In this document: positions 10,347-21,920 of the stretch, piece by piece
Layout of the letters: each line of letters opens with the position of its first letter
How positions within the stretch are numbered: the first letter of the stretch is position 1
Origin: Tenodera sinensis
Lineage: Eukaryota > Arthropoda > Insecta > Mantodea > Mantidae
Assembly: GCA_030765045.1 (NCBI GenBank)
Contig: CM060966.1
Location: 64,923,921 to 64,987,920 of the forward strand
Reading direction: 5' to 3'
DNA: 64,000 bases
The notes under the pieces: generated by a model
Database searches by the model: none
Seen by the model: only the letters and a program-made list of their open reading frames with translations
Told to the model about the DNA's origin: nothing
Position numbers and translations under genes: made by a program

Positions 10347-10452
10347 ACATGCACTTAACACAGTCGGACATTTTATTAGACTCTTGATACATAGGCTTGC
10401 TAATACAATAAATTGACAGAAACTACATTGCATAAGTTCAATTTCCCTAACA
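10347..10452 (-). repeat. BEL/Pao 5' LTR
   Basis: Uninterrupted 106-bp copy of the terminal repeat: TG at 10347 through CCCTAACA at 10452 on plus, which gives TGTTAGGG...TGCA on minus. It contains CTAATAAAATG, a polyadenylation signal in the minus orientation. Matches the split copy at 3171-3751. Confidence 0.65.
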
Positions 10453-11029
10453 AAATTAGTTCAAGCGCTCACCATTATAGACAGAACCATTCCAAGAACA
10501 CACAAAAGCAGTTATTAACTTACAGCAAACATTGCTGTATGTCATAATATATAACAGCTGTGTCTCTATTTCCAAATAACTTATCTTAGCTTTTACACTA
10601 ACTCATGCACCTGTAATATTCAGAACCTTAATATGTATGGTTATGAAACTCCAAGTGGAAGTGTGGCTTACATAGATAACTTTTAATCAATGAAAGGGTT
10701 TGGGACTGACGATGAAAAAACATAGTATATAAATAAATTACAGCTTACAGTTATTTCTTTCCTTTTTCACTTTTGTAATGAGATATTAAAGGAAAAAGTG
10801 TTGCTTCTACAACAAAATGGTTCGAGGTACTGGTTTCATTCCTTTAAGTGAAGCAAGCAATCTGCTTTTGCTTCATTGCTTTAACTTTACCCAGCAATAT
10901 GCTTGAATCCGACTTGCACTTTATAGATTGCAGTTGCACTGCAGATGGCGGATACCTGGATACAAGTTCTCATGCTGAGGATCCTACCTCTGTAGCCTGA
11001 CATAAATACTAAAATTTGTCTTCTGTTAT
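10453..11029. other. Unclassified intron DNA
   Basis: AT-rich, no supported gene. The segment near 10920-11000 (GCAGATGGCGGATACC) may belong to the neighbouring BEL relic, but I could not confirm that. Confidence 0.35.
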
Positions 11030-11205
11030 AGGTTAATATCATCATTTATGCCTTTAAACTGTGTCTGAAACCATATCCAGTTTCTCACATCACCATCATT
11101 CCATCATCTAATTTAACAATAGCTCCTGTTAACAGTTGACTTAAAACATCAGCTCCCAAGAGTATCTTTACTTCAAGCACATCAAATCCTACATCTGCAG
11201 AAAAT
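11030..11205 (-). pseudogene. BEL/Pao protease C-terminal fragment (inverted)
   Basis: Minus-strand reading from about 11200 gives FDVLEVKILLGADVLSQLLT then GAIVKLDDGMMVM before a stop. This resembles the ILLGAD segment near the end of BEL protease regions. It lies head to head with the plus-strand gag fragment that starts near 11190, so the two cannot be collinear parts of one intact element. Confidence 0.55.
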
Positions 11206-12185
11206 TACCCACAGGTTATCAAGCAGCTTAAAACAAGGTTTGCACATGACAAACTTCCAATTGATATTTATGAAGAGAGTTGCTCCAGTTGTTTCTCCAG
11301 AAAGATTCTTCACACAAGGTAAGCCTATGAAGCCTTTATGACAAGCTAGAAACACAACTGAAAGCTTTGGAAACTTCGGTGTTACTGCCAATAAATATGA
11401 AGCAAGGTTGTCTCCTCTGGTAGGATTTGCTTTACCTAATGAAATGTTAAAAGCTTGGGGAAGGTCCCGGCTCCAGGGAGATAGGAATCAGGCACATAAT
11501 CTAGAAGTGTTGCTGAAATTTCTAAGACTAGAAGTGGAAAAAGAGGAACATTTGATTATAGCTCGTACAAGTTTTGCTGTAATGAAAATCTAGAACACAA
11601 AATACCTACCGCACTTGTTATTTTTTCTGCCAATGTTATTAAAAATAACAAGGGCTGCATTTGGTGTGAGAAAGGCTCTCAACATTCTCCAGCTTGCTTC
11701 AAAACAAACAGTTGAAACTTGAATCAAAAGAGAGACATACTAAAGAAAAAAGGGGCGTGTTTTCCATTTTTAAAAAAGGACATACTTCAAAACAATGCAC
11801 AGTAACAGTAAAATGTTTGCTTTGTCAAAAGAATTACCATGTGATTATGTGTCCAACACTAGATAAATGTGAAAATAAAGAAAAGGAAACTAAGTCTAAA
11901 GCAAGCAAGACTGATGAGCCCAAAACACAAACACTGATAGCACACCAGAAAAATGAAACACTGTTGCAGACTCTCATTGTGGAAGTTGGTCATCACACAA
12001 ATAAGTGAGCAACAGGGTCTCAACAATCGCATATAACAAAAGACGCAGGTACAAACTAGGTCTGGAAAGAATACGTCAAGGGACTATGACTCATCATCTG
12101 TTTGGAGGAATTGAAACTAAACAAACGGTGCACAATGATTACATTACACATTACCATATTACATTTCAAGTGTACAGCTGAGGTC
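11190..12185 (+). pseudogene. Second BEL/Pao gag-protease fragment
   Basis: Plus-strand, broken frames. YPQVIKQLKTRFAHDKLPID near 11210 and SLYDKLETQLKALE near 11330 are followed by LSPLVGFALPNEMLKAWGRS at 11411-11470, a BEL Gag signature. Zinc-knuckle clusters follow: CIWCEKGSQHSPACF near 11655, then KGHTSKQCTVTVKCLLCQ near 11777. A protease-like start (LGLERIRQGTMTHHLFGG) lies near 12058-12111. There is no RT, RNase H or integrase after it. This differs from the element at 3171-10452 and belongs to another subfamily. Confidence 0.7.
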
Positions 12186-12233
12186 TTAACCAAGAGAAAA
12201 TATAACTTACATAAGCTTCGACGGCCAGTGTCC

Positions 12234-12316
12234 ATAATAATAATAAGTTTATCCAGGGAAGGCAACAACAACACAACCTAGACGTGGCCTTCCCCGGAAA
12301 AACTTATTATTATTAA
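12234..12316. repeat. Short perfect-stem inverted repeat
   Basis: AATAATAATAAGTTTATCC near 12236-12254 pairs with AAAAACTTATTATTATT near 12299-12315, and the inner GGGAAGGC pairs with GGCCTTCCCC. A small MITE or hairpin about 55 bp downstream (on minus) of eya exon C. Confidence 0.6.
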
Positions 12317-12370
12317 GAGAAAATATGTTCACATATGTATACTGTGATTATTAACACAAGATACATTTAC

Positions 12371-12521
12371 CTGCTGTAGTATTGTTGCGTAGACGTATAA
12401 GGATGTTGCGTGTAGTCCTTGTTGTCACTGTACGAGCCAAGTGAGTCACCTGCATATAGACTTTCTGTCTGAGCTAATGATGAGCTGTCACCCACGCCAG
12501 GACTGCGTACCTCACTCTTTA
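12371..12521 (-). CDS. eya: eyes absent (eya) exon C, carries VKSEVRSPG
   Basis: Minus-strand coding exon of 151 nt, with acceptor GTTTCACAG and donor CAG/GTAAATG. It starts with TA, which completes the G left by exon B to give Val. The product begins VKSEVRSPGVGDSSSLAQTE, continues SLYAGDSLGSYSDNKDYTQH and ends PYTSTQQYYS with phase 2. The VKSE-RSPG block, followed by an acidic Tyr/Gln-rich stretch, is what I recall in the N-terminal activation region of Drosophila Eya. This exon is the main basis for the gene name. Both neighbouring junctions keep the frame, and I see no stop or frameshift. Confidence 0.78.
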
Positions 12522-13834
12522 CTGTGAAACACATGCAGTAATCAATAACTTCTAAACCGTTATAATAAGAAATTTCTTTAATTCAAATCACTCACTGAAA
12601 TTTATGAAAATATTTGCAGTGTACATTGCCTGTTACTTTGACCTGCAGCTTAAAGTAACCAATCAACATCAGTTCCCCATCTATGGTTTGAGAATGCTAA
12701 AACTGGGCAGGCATTAAGGACTTGCTTTTGGCTGTGATGGAGAATCATTCATTTTAAGTTACTGTCAAATAATAAACAAAACTGGTCATTGACAAAAAAA
12801 TTAAATTCATTGTTGTTCATATTAAAATTCAAATAAATTAGATTTCCAACATTTTGGGGTACTTGAATGAGGTCCAAAAAAACTTGCAATATGTGTTATG
12901 TTTATGCAAACAAACGAAGTTAATACATTCATTTCAACTCAATTATCATCTGATATGACCCCATTTGTTTAGAAAGACAGATATATATGGATGGACGGAG
13001 GACGGACGGACAGACAGACAATGGAAAGACTTCATTTTTTTATTTTTCCAAAAACAGCTTAACAAATTTTATTAAAATACAATAAGTTTAAGATATTTAG
13101 ATGACTAACTGCATGTGTATCTTGAATTTTCTAGGAATAGCTTCTGAAATCATCTTCCTTCAGAATGAATGTTGTATAGTTATGAATAAGTGGTAAACTA
13201 ATCATGAGACCAGACCAGACCAGACCAGAAGAAAACAAACATATCTGAAATAATCTCTTTGAGTCATATATCTTATGTTACTATTTTGAATGTATCAATA
13301 CTTTATCATTATTTGAAATTCCGTCAACATTCAGTTGTTTCAAGCAATATAACAGAAAGAGTTTGGAATTTTAAATTTAGCATGTAGTGACCCATTTTTA
13401 AATGTATGCCTTCCAATATAACAAAATATTTGATAAAACTATTTCCACAAATGTTTAACTCAATTAGAATAAAGTAGATTGACATAAGCTTTTGCAAGAA
13501 TAGTTTGTGGAAGCTAATACACAATTCAAAGGCAACAGCAAGAGAAAGGCATATGAATATAGCATACTAGATATTTCTATTTAATGTGACAACATCAGCT
13601 TGCAATCTCATCATTCCAATTTGCATTCTGTGCAGTATATGTTCATTAGCTTTTAGTGAGTGAAGCATGTGCACATAATCAAAACATTTACATTAGCTTT
13701 ACTAAACAATTAGGTGTTCTTTCAGTTTTTCACTATGATGAAGCTACAAAGGTGTTGATTACAATTTATAACACAGGTGACAGAGGGATTTTCAACTACA
13801 TGGAAGACATCTTTTTTTATTGAGCTTGTTTATA
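12522..13834. other. Intron DNA with small simple repeats
   Basis: Mostly AT-rich and featureless. A GACG/GACA-rich stretch lies at about 12990-13020, and a run of GACCA units at about 13207-13229. No ORF is credible. Confidence 0.5.
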
Positions 13835-14592
13835 TACAGTAGAACTTAGATAATGGGAAGCTAAAGGGACAAGAAAAAATCTGAAATATCCAAAAAAATT
13901 TGAATGACAAAAGTTACGTCCAAAATTGACATTTTGGCAATAAGGTACATACATACATCAGGATTCTCTGATTGTCTCTTTATTCGACTCTTTCCATTCT
14001 CACACAATGCACTGCTTAAAATTGTCTCCTTATTCTTCAGATAAGCTGACAAAGTATTCAGTAGCATCTTGTACTCTTTATCTTTTTCAGATTTTTTCGT
14101 CAAACCCTTTTCAACTTGTCAAATGACGGATACTTTTTCAGCTAAAGTTAAGGTCTTGCACTGGACACGTGGTTTACTATGACACATAGTGGCATTCATT
14201 TGCAGCATACTGAACAGTACGAAGCTCAAGCAAGAACTAAAGTCGCACATGTTTTAAACAAGGGGATTGGGAGCAGGTATAGAAGCTCAAGACTGGCAGT
14301 TAAGAAAGCTGTTTCACCCCTACACCAAACTGCGTTCTGACAAAACAAGCATCCCCGTGCGATGACTTCTTTTGTAGAAACACATGGACGAAGTTATCAT
14401 GTTAAACTTCTGCGTTTAGATTAATTTTTGTCTGACATTTCTGAATGAAAATTTCAAATTAAGGAAAATTTAATTCAAATTGCATGTGATTTTTTTAAAC
14501 TGCTTTAATACAAAATTCAAGGGTCCAAGAAAAATTTTGAATTAACAATGATTTCAAATTATAAATGTTGTAATTATCTGATTTCCACTGTA
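13835..14592 (-). mobile_element. Tigger-like (pogo) element with TIRs
   Basis: Ends are TACAGTAGAACTTAGATAAT (13835) and, reversed, TACAGTGGAAATCAGATAAT (14592). They agree at 17 of 20 bases and both include the TA target. Read on minus, the interior from about 14180 gives CKTLTLAEKVSVI, a stop, then QVEKGLTKKSEKDKEY and LNTLSAYLKNKETIL. This is a CENP-B-type helix-turn-helix N-terminus of a Tigger transposase. The catalytic DDE domain is missing at this length of about 760 bp, so it is a deletion derivative. Confidence 0.75.
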
Positions 14593-15157
14593 TGTATATT
14601 TCTTTCTTACAGTTTGCATAAAATGTAACATTCCATAATCACAAGACCAAAGGAATGAGAAATGATGAGAGCAGTAAGGGAATAAGGAACTAGAAGTGTT
14701 ATCAAAATTCAGTGGCAATCACCTATGAAATGTATTGTACTTATCACACTCAATGCAAGCAGGATACTGATTCCCAGTTCCATTATTTTGCAAGTGGCTG
14801 GTCAGTGACATTGCACATCTTTGCTTCAAGAGTGAGGGACTGTCAAAATGTTTTACAAAAGCTGTACAATTTAACAAAGTGCATTTTAATCCGGTCATCC
14901 TCTGTGGTATATTGGAAATCTACCAGCCTCTAGTTCCTGTGGTTGCAGATTCAAAAGGGTGATTGATTTTTATGGGTAGCTTAGTATGGCTTCCTTCAAA
15001 GAAGTAAAGTCAATGGTCCTGTGTAGATTTGCAGCATATAAAATAAGCTCAAGCTTGATAAAGAGGCCTCTGAGCAATATTAAGTAGTCTTTCACGCCAA
15101 ATATAGAATGGTATGCTCAGAATCATTACAGTTTAAGAGCACCCATAAATAAAAAAG
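14593..15157. other. Unclassified intron DNA
   Basis: No gene or repeat I can name. Confidence 0.4.
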
Positions 15158-15925
15158 TCTGATGTGTTGCACTTACATGAGTTTCTCTACTCTTGTACTA
15201 ACCATTCTTACAAACTTATTCCTGTATCTTCTTTGTGTTAGTTGAGATAAACATTTGTACAAATTATCTTATTGTTTATTTTTTTGTAGGTGCAAGGGGA
15301 ATATGCGAATAAAGTAGACTTTGAGCAATAGTCATATCTTTTAAAGCTTTCAAATTCTGTTCCTTTTGCACGGTTAACATAAAAAAAAAGGCATAACAAT
15401 GTTCCATTTGACAGAAGTATGAGTTCTCCAAAAGCCACACAAATATCAAGGAAAATCTCCGAAATAGTTCACTCTAAAAAAAAATTTATTTAGATATAAA
15501 CTGTGTGTTTTAGCAAGATCTACATTTTTTGTTTAGTAAGATTTGGTCTATCTCTTACTGTTTACCAGTTATGCAAAAGTGATCCAGAGTAAATAATACT
15601 TCATGGGCTATAGCCAGAAAATTCAAGATATACATTTCACTTGTCATAAAAATATCTCAAACATAGGACATTTTAATCAAAATCGTTAGTGTCATTTTCA
15701 AGAAAATCAAAACTGTTGACAAATTTTCCATGTAAAGGGTAGTTTAAGGTGAAGGAATTTTCTTCAAAAGCTTCGTGTCACATCCTTAAATACCAACTTT
15801 GATTTTTAACAGACTTTTCGTTTTTGAGTTATGCTGTCCAAAGGCTGAGGGGACTTTAAAACATATTTCCAGTGAAATCTCGACATCAAAGTTTTGGGTG
15901 GAATACAATACTTCCTCTACTTTAC
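15158..15925 (+). repeat. Dispersed repeat R, copy 1
   Basis: Starts TCTGATGTGTTGCAC and ends GGAATACAATACTTCCTCTAC. The whole length is recognisably the same as 25755-26595 (plus) and 57191-58034 (minus). Shared landmarks include TCTACTCTTGTACTAACCAT, GGGCTATAGCCAGAAAATTC and GTGAAATCTCGACATC. There is no coding potential, TIR or tRNA-like head. Class unknown. Confidence 0.75.
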
Positions 15926-17181
15926 TATACATAGTACAGAAAGTAAAAACCCAATTTAACCTAGACAGTATGGTGAACCTCTCCCAAACTCATTACAGCA
16001 ACTTTACTAATGGACAGAGAAGCAGGTTCAAAAGGGATGTATGTGTGCGCGTGTGCAAGTGTGTACGTATCTTCATTTCCAATGGTGGTGTTATTGGTGT
16101 TACCTTTTAGAATCTGTGCTATTATAAGTGAAACTGGGCATGGTTATCATTCGGATACATGATAAATCCATGAAAAACAAAAAAGCAAATCCAATAGCTA
16201 CACACTCTTAAGCCACCAGTAGTTCTGACAGGTAGATGAACAAAATCATCTAGAACTCTAAGAACATTCCTATCAGATGCATATATCATGCACATGCCCT
16301 TCGGCTAAATAATTGATATTCAATTAAAAATCGCTCATTAATTGTTTATAGCATCCACACAACATAATAGTAATTACTGTGGCACAATCTTTACATCCAT
16401 TCTCATTACTGTCACATGCATTATAGCAACAAACATTTATCCAACAATCATTTCATTCTTTTTTTGCTTTGCTTATTTCTTGTAGATATGCAACAGAAAT
16501 GTCAAGCATTATGACTATGATAGAGCGGCGGAATTTTTTATACTTCTGCTCAATAGCGTATATGACGTGAGGTTATGGTAGTCACAGAATTTAATGGCGG
16601 CTGATAGCTGACTATTTCTATTCTCTTTCCTGTTATGCAAATCAATTTTGTGGATGCAAATTATATTTATATCATTGGCTTCATTGCGTGTTTAACTTTA
16701 CAACATCACAAGGCCTATGATTGGATGTTATATCAAGTCACCTGCCATTAAATTTTGGACAACCGTAGTTTCCTAGTTTCAATGCATTTGTTTCCAATAA
16801 TTGGAAACTATAGTTTCTGGCACATTGTTTTGACAAAGTATAATTGTGATGAGTTTTTGTATATAAAGTCATCAGTGGGGAGCAAACCTTAATATGGGAA
16901 ATGAAAGGTTGTGGGGTATGCACTATAGAAAGTTGGAGGGCTCAGACTGTGACATGATCACAGCACAGAGGAGACAAGTACAGTCTACACACGAACATTG
17001 TAGATAAAGTTTTTGTATAACTTACATTCAATGTTGTCACCATTTGCAGTAAAATATTAATTCCCAAATTCTTATACAATTCAGCAATATGGGAATATTT
17101 CAATTTTCATGCTGGAGGCTTTTAATCTGTATGGAACTAGAAAACACATTCAAGAGACGCTATGTACCGTAAGCAGTGAGC
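15926..17181. other. Unclassified intron DNA
   Basis: AT-rich with a short GT/GC-rich patch near 16039-16070. No gene supported. Confidence 0.4.
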
Positions 17182-17435
17182 CTACTGTGCTTTTCAAATG
17201 GGAAGAGTTCTGATCTGCAGCCAATGAGATATGTTTAGGTGCACAGCATTGCAAGTTCATTACGCCCACTCTTTTCATATTTCCCTCTCTCTCGCACACT
17301 GTCCTAGTTCATTCTCCTGGCACGTGTCAAGCTCCACTTAAGGGGAAAGCAATATGACAACACAGCAGGACTCCGATTGGCTGCCGACCTGGAAGCGCTC
17401 AAGGACAAACTCCTTCCCATTTGAAAAGCACAGTA
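17182..17435. repeat. MITE-like inverted repeat
   Basis: CTACTGTGCTTTTCAAATGG at 17182 returns reversed at 17416-17435. Further inside, GCAGCCAATGAGA pairs with CGATTGGCTGC. The centre contains CT-rich DNA. Probably a short DNA-transposon derivative lying about 460 bp from eya exon B. Confidence 0.65.
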
Positions 17436-17895
17436 GTTATGTTTTGTGCTGTCACTGCACTAATGCAAAAATGTCAAGCTCTGCCCATGAGGCAGGTAAC
17501 TTGTCATCACCTCATTTCGCGATAGCTGTAATAAAGGTTTGAACCGTAGTCATCAGTAAGTCTAGTGTTCCTAGAAATGGAATATTTCAATCCAGTATTA
17601 ATATAGGTTATTTCTAATGCTCGGTGATACTTGTCTTGTAGTTCAAATTATGTCACACTTTAGTCTAACTTAAATTTTACATACTTAGATCTTATATTTT
17701 CTTGTGAGATGCTCAATAAAAAATTCAAAAGTGAATTAGGAACGGTGTGATACTGCTAGTCCAATCAATATACGTGTATTTCAAGACTGCATTCTGTTTA
17801 CACCGAAAGCACAGTGCTATTCACACAAGACCTTGCACCGTTACACACCATCTGAGCCTACAACGAGCTGGTGTATAAGAACTGCAGAAGCTTAC

Positions 17896-18069
17896 CATTA
17901 TCATTTGTGAGAGATGGCCATGCCGAGGAACTGGAGAAAGATCCTGCTGTTATAGGGGAGCCACTAGCATCTTGCAATTGCTGTTGCTGGCTGTTACTGC
18001 TGACTGCACAACTGTTAGTGGTTCCTGTGCCACCATTACTCAGACCTGCTGTAGATATAGACACTCCTC
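17896..18069 (-). CDS. eya: eyes absent (eya) exon B, Ser/Gln-rich
   Basis: Minus-strand coding exon of 174 nt. The acceptor reads TTGTGTTTTAG and the donor AATG/GTAAGC. Its first two bases (GA) complete the G left by exon A to give Gly. The product reads GVSISTAGLSNGGTGTTNSC, AVSSNSQQQQLQDASGSPIT and AGSFSSSSAWPSLTNDN, ending in phase 1. It is low-complexity Ser/Thr/Gly/Gln sequence with a CAG/CAA run, as expected in a disordered transactivation region. An antisense frame is also open here, but it has no splice sites or family match. The exon call rests on splice signals and on phase agreement with both neighbours. Confidence 0.72.
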
Positions 18070-18683
18070 CTAAAACACAATCCCTCATTATATGTATTTA
18101 GCACTACAAAGATTACATATTCCGTAGATTAGTACAATAACAATCCCACTATTTAGAAATGTATTATATATGAACAATATTGGTACAAAATGTAAAAGTG
18201 TCATCTTTATGTTCTTGTTATACCTCCTCTGGGTTTACTTGTCTCGGGGACCATAAAATTGGAAAGGTCACTTTCATCACACATTTTCCAGGAGAAACAC
18301 AAGTCTATTTGTGCTTGCCCCTTCAGCCCAACACTGACTGGATAGAAGAAGTTGAACCTCTCCCAACCTTTCCTAACAGCAAACACAGAGGGGTGAGTAT
18401 CTGCTTCTCTTTTCAACATATCTCTGTCTCTTTATTAGACACGAGGAAAAAATGTTCTCTGACCATTCTGTTGGGGTTCTGTAGTTTACGACACAAAAAC
18501 AGTTAAATTACAGAAGTTGCCACTTTTATATTCATGGGATTTTTCATGTTCACCAATAAAGAGTAATAGTACGTTATGAATATTACAATATTAGTCTTAT
18601 TGTACCATGTAATTTTACATAGCCAAGCCTCCATCATTTCATGGCACGGTCTTGAACATTAAATGTTGCTGGACAGTTATAAT

Positions 18684-20418
18684 TAGGGCTAGGAAGTTCA
18701 TGCATTTGCATGTTTTTTCATAGGGGTTAAAAATGTATGTTTTTACATTATGTGCACAAATTATGGAATTTTCAGTTATTTGGATGTGATTTTATGGTGC
18801 ATATAACTGCATATTTTAATGGTTTTTATGGTTTTTTATTATTTTTTTCCATCTAGATAATATTTATAAGATTGGTAGTATTGCACAATGCACATGATGA
18901 GACAACTCACAAAGATTTCAATATTATAGCCCCTATCTTGCATATTTAATGATTTTTATGTTGTTTTTTTTTTTATTATTATTTTTCCCATGTGTATAAT
19001 ATTTTTCATATTGGTAGTGGTGAACATGATGATACAGCTCGCGAGGTGGCGAGAACTAATGTTGAGTCATGTCATGAAGCGAATACCCCATTTCCATCCT
19101 TTCATTATTTATGCAGGTGCATAGACTGTAGAGAATAATCAGTGTGTTATCTGAGACGTTTATATTAACAAAGATAAAGTGCAGGTCAATGCTTGCCTGC
19201 CCACCAGTTGTTGCGCCGTAGTTTTCAAACATAAGTGTTGTGAACTGAAGCGTGTGAGTAAAATGTAGGAAGTGAGAAAAGATTTCAAATAGTTCAGCAC
19301 ATAGACCAGCAACACATAAGGAGAATTTAATCAGAAAATTTGCAAACAAAGAACCTGTTCAAAAACAGCTGGTAGAGTCTTTAGGAAGTAGGGTTACTGA
19401 ATTTTCCTATGACTTGTGCCATGCATTTTTAGCTGCTGATATTCCCTTGTTCAAAATTAATAAACCGACATTCAAAAACCTATATCAACCTTCTTGTCAA
19501 GTACACTTGACAACATGTGCCTGAAGAAAGTACACTGCGTAAGACTTCATGTAGTACATAGTTACAATAACGTATTGTCGAATATACAAAATGACTTAGG
19601 GGTTCAGTTTGTATGGTTTTCTGTTGATGAAACCCCTGATTTTGAGCGCCATTCTATTGTGAATACTCGTATAATCGTATCTTATATTGTTAATGGGTGC
19701 GAATTATCGGCCTTTGACTCAAAAGATGCTTCATCAATAGAAACTGTGCAAAATATTCTGTCAGGCACTGGATTAAAAGAGGATCTTAGTTTTATATCTG
19801 CCCATTTTCCTTACTTACAAACAGCCATAACGGCATTGGAAGCTGTAGGATCTCCTTTGCATGAATCACTTACTGTCTTTGAAAAAACAATATGTGATCT
19901 AAGTTCGGTTCCTGGTAGCATAGGAAAAAAAATGAAAGAAAAAGTGAATTATTTAATTTCAAAAAATTCTGGTTATAAACAGATGTGTGATATTCGAGGC
20001 ATCCTCAAAAGGAAACCATCTGTCATACTAAGAGACTTCACTCTCTCTCTCCTCTGTGAAGCAGTTAACATCATTTAAATATGCCCCGATAACATCTTGT
20101 GACGTGGAGAGAAGTTTTTCACGTTACAAAAGTGTTTTGCGAGACAATAGACGATGTTTTACAGTTGAAAATTTGTGCAAAATGTTGGTTGTGAACTGCA
20201 ATTTAGCAGTTAATACTAGCAGTGGGACCACTTCTGCTTCAACCTCTAAGGAGTAAGGTAACTTTATTTATTATTTATACTAACTTGTCTTGTATACTGC
20301 AAAGGGACATTAATTGTTTTAATTAAATAGTGCATATTTCTTGGCATATTTTCAGGTTTTTAAGAGCATATTGGCATGCATATTTCAGTGTTTTTAGGGC
20401 ATGAACTTCCGAGCCCTA
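18684..20418 (+). mobile_element. hAT-A element, copy 1 (internally deleted)
   Basis: Ends TAGGGCTAGGAAGTTCATGC (18684) and, reversed, TAGGGCTCGGAAGTTCATGC (20418). The transposase reading resumes in pieces from about 19240. FVWFSVDETPDFERHSI-like sequence near 19610-19660 gives one acidic catalytic position, followed by VNGCELSAFDSKDASSIETV. Compared with the copy at 58957, the central catalytic stretch after CELS is missing. The C-terminal dimerisation region (SCDVERSFSRYKSVLRDNRR near 20096) is present. Flanking 8-mers (GTTATAAT/GTTGTGGC) match poorly. Not autonomous. Confidence 0.8.
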
Positions 20419-21920
20419 GTTGTGGCTATTTCCTAAAAAGACATTTACAAGTTCTTTTACCTGTAGCTAAATTTAGGCAATCACCATAAATTGAAAGTTA
20501 GTCTAAAAAGAGAATTGGAAGTAGTAGTTATAATAATAGCTAATGTAACTAGCAGATTTAATAGAAAGTATTACATCAGAACCTCTAAATTGTGATCACT
20601 TTCTCAGTGCTCTGTCTTTACAATTAACCAGTGATCCCTATAAAAAGCATAAGTTTTGAAATATAAACTCACACAACCACATGCAAGCACTCATATTTGT
20701 ACATATTCTGAAAATTGCATTGTTTTACACATTTTCAATTGATATGGATTCCATTACATAGTGATAGGTGCTCCAAAGAGGAAAACATGTCAGGTTGTCT
20801 AGAATAAAACACGAAGTTTACTAAGCTAATTAAATATTATTTGAATAATAGAAGATGATATAAAACATTAGTAATGGTTATTATATTAGTAATTCCCTAT
20901 CCCTTTTCCTACTTACTAACTATCCTAACTACAAACAAAATAACTATGTGAATGTTTCCTAAAGCTAATTGAGAAAAGCTTCTATATTGTGAGTATTTGG
21001 TCACTGAGTTCAAGTATTTCTTTCACAGCAGTCTCCAAAGATATCAGGCTAAGTACTTATTACTCACATGGAAGAGCAAGAAGTTGCAGGGCCACGCGCT
21101 TCAAGCTGCAGACCATCATGTGTCTTCTGTTGTACATAAGACAGAACTCTGAGGCATCTCACTTCCGCTGGGTATTTATATGGTTTTGAAAATGTGGCTT
21201 TTGGACTTCCTCGGACTTTGCAGCACATTTGTAGTCATGTGGTAAAGCATCCTGTCTAAGTCACGTACAGTCTTCCTTCCCATGAATTTTAAGAGTTACA
21301 TCTCAATTTAATTAATATGCTCGCCCAAAGTGTAAACATATTTGAAATTCATACAAAAATGAATTTAGCCCATCAATAATCTGGCCGAAAATCAGGACAT
21401 ACACATCAAATGCCAAACAATTGATGTTTGATGGCAATATTTGATGTTTGTGTGCTTAAAATCAAGGAAGTCACACACCTGCCGAAAGCTGAATAAGGTT
21501 ACCAAACTTGCCAATGTTTGACTTTAATAATGTTTTAACGCCACATCCTGAACTTAGAAGATGAACTTTGAAGGTGAAGAAATAATATAAAATACATATT
21601 TTGCGAGTGAACACATCTGAGTGCTAGAATAAGGATGGTAGATATGATCAATATGATTATTACTGTCCAAAAAATGAAAGTAGATCTTTCATATACTGCT
21701 AAGGACCATCCAAGTAAGTACTTTGATATTAATGCACTGTTACTCTACCATACATTAAAAGCTAATGGATAAAGATAAAGACTATGTTGTTTATTGATTG
21801 AAACAAACATCAAATTTTATACTATCGTATGTTTTCCCTTGCTCCTTGCTAGGTGTTCCACTTGCTTCACTGAAATTTTAAAGAATTGTACTAAACATGA
21901 ATGTTTCATTCCTGCTTTTA
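20419..21920. other. Unclassified intron DNA
   Basis: No supported gene. A small direct/inverted cluster of TTGATGTTTG lies at 21420-21460. Confidence 0.4.

Larger units (their letters stand above)
3171..10452 (-). mobile_element. Degenerate BEL/Pao LTR retrotransposon
   Basis: Reading on the minus strand, the order is LTR (10452-10347), leader, gag, aspartic protease, reverse transcriptase/RNase H, integrase, polypurine-like tract and LTR (3751-3171). This is the BEL/Pao order. The coding region is broken by stops and frameshifts throughout. Later insertions include SINEs inside the 3' LTR, a LINE fragment in the RT, a 51-bp insertion between gag and protease, and an unidentified segment (about 4110-4680) in the integrase. 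No clear 4-6 bp target duplication is left. The element is old and dead, and lies inside an eya intron. Confidence 0.85.
1460..12370 (-). other. Intron between eya exons C and D (10.9 kb)
   Basis: Bounded by GTAAATG donor (next to 12371) and TCTTTCAG acceptor (next to 1459), with phase 2 on both sides. It contains a foldback repeat, a truncated LINE, three SINEs and two BEL/Pao relics. The BEL/Pao at 3171-10452 lies on the same strand as the gene. Confidence 0.7.

Noticed and set aside
17871..18101. Plus-strand open frame opposite eya exon B
   Set aside because: It is the complement of a Ser/Gln-rich exon with canonical splice sites and correct phases on the minus strand.
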